NCBI GenBank assembly: GCA_964495655.1 | Contig: CAZBWK010000021.1 | Coordinates: forward strand, 1-44,602 | Length of the DNA stretch: 44,602 bases | Direction of reading: 5' to 3' | Source of the DNA: JAAYJR01 sp964495655 | GTDB lineage: Bacteria > Bacteroidota > Bacteroidia > Bacteroidales > Prolixibacteraceae | In this document: positions 43,464-44,602 of the stretch, piece after piece | Position numbering within the stretch: the stretch's first letter is position 1 | Layout: every line of letters begins with the position of its first letter | The notes under the pieces: generated by a model | Databases searched by the model: none | Seen by the model: only the letters and a program-made list of their open reading frames with translations | What the model was told of the DNA's origin: nothing | Translations under genes and position numbers: made by a program

Positions 43464-44423
43464 ATGAAATATTTTAAAAACAGGGATCACAACCAGGGGC
43501 GAAGGGAATTCCTTTCTATGATATCAGCAGCAGCAGCTATGGGACTTATGGGTACCACAATCGCGGATGGTGAATTACCGTCAGACAGAGATGTTAAATT
43601 CAGACAATCGTCCGGCCCTATGCCAACAATTGTTCTTGGGAAACACATTATCAGCCGCCTGATAAGCGGATGCAATCCTATCCTGGGATATTCTTATATG
43701 GGTCCCTTTGCTGACCGGGCTATGAAAGAATATTTCACTCGGGAACGGGTTATCCGATTCCATTATGATTGTGAAAAGGCAGGGATCATTACTCATCAGA
43801 TGTCATATGTAGGTAATGAAACTTCTCATCATTTGCCCGGACCGGGTTCCGGACGGCAACTTATATGTCTGATGTCTGAAATTGATAAAATAGAAGATGC
43901 CATTAAGATCATTAATCCTATTGGCTTGTCACATCATGGTGGTGTTACCGACAGACTGTTTGCCGGGGGAAAATCAGAGGTTGTACACGATTTTGTTAAG
44001 GCGGTCAGAGATAAAGGTATACTTGCAGGTGTGTCTGCCCATAACCCTGATTGTATTAAACAAATTGCGGATGAAGATTGGGATGTAGATTTTTTTATGA
44101 CTTGCTTCTATTTCCTTACCAGAAAAATAGCCGGGAAGGCAGTAGATATTCCAACGCTGGAAATCAGTCATCCGTTTTTTAAAGACGATCCTAAAATTAT
44201 GGTTAAGGTCATTCAGCAGGTAAAGCAACCCTGCCTGGTTTATAAGATTCTCGGTGCAGGCCGTCAATGTTCCAGTCAGGAGATGGTACGTTCAGCTTTT
44301 CAATTCGCTTTTGAGAATATAAAGCCTGTCGATGGCATTATCGTTGGCATGTGTCCCTGGTACTTCGATCAGATAGGGGCAAATGCACAATATGCAAAGG
44401 ACTTGGGAATGCACAAGTCTTAG
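43464..44423 (+). CDS. Tat-exported protein, aldo/keto-reductase-like
   Basis: 319 aa. The N-terminus carries a twin-arginine signal (GRREFLSMISAAAAMGLMG; Arg13-Arg14). The mature part (LGKHIISRLISGCNPILGYS, KAGIITHQMSYVGN, VSAHNPDCIKQIADEDWDVD, PCLVYKILGAG) looks like a TIM-barrel of the aldo/keto-reductase-like kind found in Bacteroidota and Planctomycetes, but the catalytic Tyr/His are not clearly placed, so an enzymatic role is not certain. It is exported folded to the periplasm. Confidence 0.65.
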   Translation: MKYFKNRDHNQGRREFLSMISAAAAMGLMGTTIADGELPSDRDVKFRQSSGPMPTIVLGKHIISRLISGCNPILGYSYMGPFADRAMKEYFTRERVIRFHYDCEKAGIITHQMSYVGNETSHHLPGPGSGRQLICLMSEIDKIEDAIKIINPIGLSHHGGVTDRLFAGGKSEVVHDFVKAVRDKGILAGVSAHNPDCIKQIADEDWDVDFFMTCFYFLTRKIAGKAVDIPTLEISHPFFKDDPKIMVKVIQQVKQPCLVYKILGAGRQCSSQEMVRSAFQFAFENIKPVDGIIVGMCPWYFDQIGANAQYAKDLGMHKS

Positions 44424-44431
44424 TAACATTG

Positions 44432-44564
44432 CATGACTCATTTTATAAAAGCAAATGTTTAAAAAAGTTTATGTGAGAACGAAGTGCCTCGTCTTCATGA
44501 CCATGTCAGGAAGGGTTGCATACCTTAAAAAATTAACAATTATAATGAGATGAAACGAGTCATG
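44432..44564. repeat. 15-bp inverted repeat pair (133 bp span)
   Basis: CATGACTCATTTTAT (44432-44446) and ATGAAACGAGTCATG (44550-44564) are inverted copies matching at 13 of 15 positions. The 103 bp between lacks coding sequence. It could be a small non-autonomous transposon, a long-range hairpin or coincidence. A possible ATG at 44596 with ggaga upstream may begin the next gene, cut by the window edge. Confidence 0.4.
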
Positions 44565-44602
44565 TACTATCTTACACACAGGAGAAACATTATAAATGAC
44601 GA

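Overview
The window looks like a chromosomal segment of an anaerobic or facultative member of the Bacteroidota, probably of the Bacteroidales/Marinilabiliales type. Four things support this. Native genes lack Shine-Dalgarno sequences. Promoters match the Bacteroidota pattern TTTG-N18-20-TAnnTTTG; five are placed, upstream of rplU, rplM, tRNA-Gly, hicA and tRNA-Lys. There is a secreted protein with a type IX secretion (T9SS) C-terminal domain and a TonB-dependent receptor. A TM1266-type regulator also points to an anaerobe, since that family usually accompanies [FeFe] hydrogenases. This placement is inference from sequence features, not from a phylogeny.

Left part (1-10.2 kb) is mostly housekeeping: a partial bifunctional-nuclease family gene, rplU-rpmA (L27 carries an unusual C-terminal helix-hairpin-helix extension) ending in a clear terminator, serS, a CHAD protein, folK, sppA, tRNA-Leu and tRNA-Gly, mutS, and a hicAB toxin-antitoxin pair with a perfect palindrome set inside its promoter.

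Middle part (10.19-21.92 kb) is a genomic island in a tRNA-Lys(CTT) gene. A 52-bp perfect direct repeat, consisting of the 5' half of the tRNA plus 13 bp of its upstream region, marks both ends. A third, divergent tRNA-Lys half-copy at 19.1 kb shows that two related elements are stacked. No recombinase is visible. Cargo: an IS3 remnant; a 967-aa C-type lectin/FecR/GLUG/T9SS surface protein with a decayed duplicate of its C-terminus; two small lipoproteins; an outer-membrane barrel; a WD40 protein; a HEAT-ankyrin chimera; an ankyrin protein; a small membrane protein; a broken zinc-ribbon gene; a Fic protein; and fragments of a Fibrobacter-major-domain gene and of a probable group II intron. Several of these genes have strong Shine-Dalgarno sequences, unlike the host genes, which suggests a donor outside the Bacteroidota.

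Right part (21.9-44.6 kb) returns to chromosomal genes: a TonB receptor and TM1266-like regulator divergent from a NitT/TauT-type ABC importer, with a palindrome between them; a GHL10 glycosidase-like protein; an APC transporter fused to PtsN-like and RCK_C domains; a GH78-like lipoprotein; a hypothetical protein; the rplM-rpsI-rpsB-tsf operon; a PHP / aldolase-SDR / zinc dehydrogenase / IMPase cluster that looks like a sugar or polyol pathway; an M23-LysM peptidase; and a Tat-exported protein. No CRISPR array or rRNA was seen.
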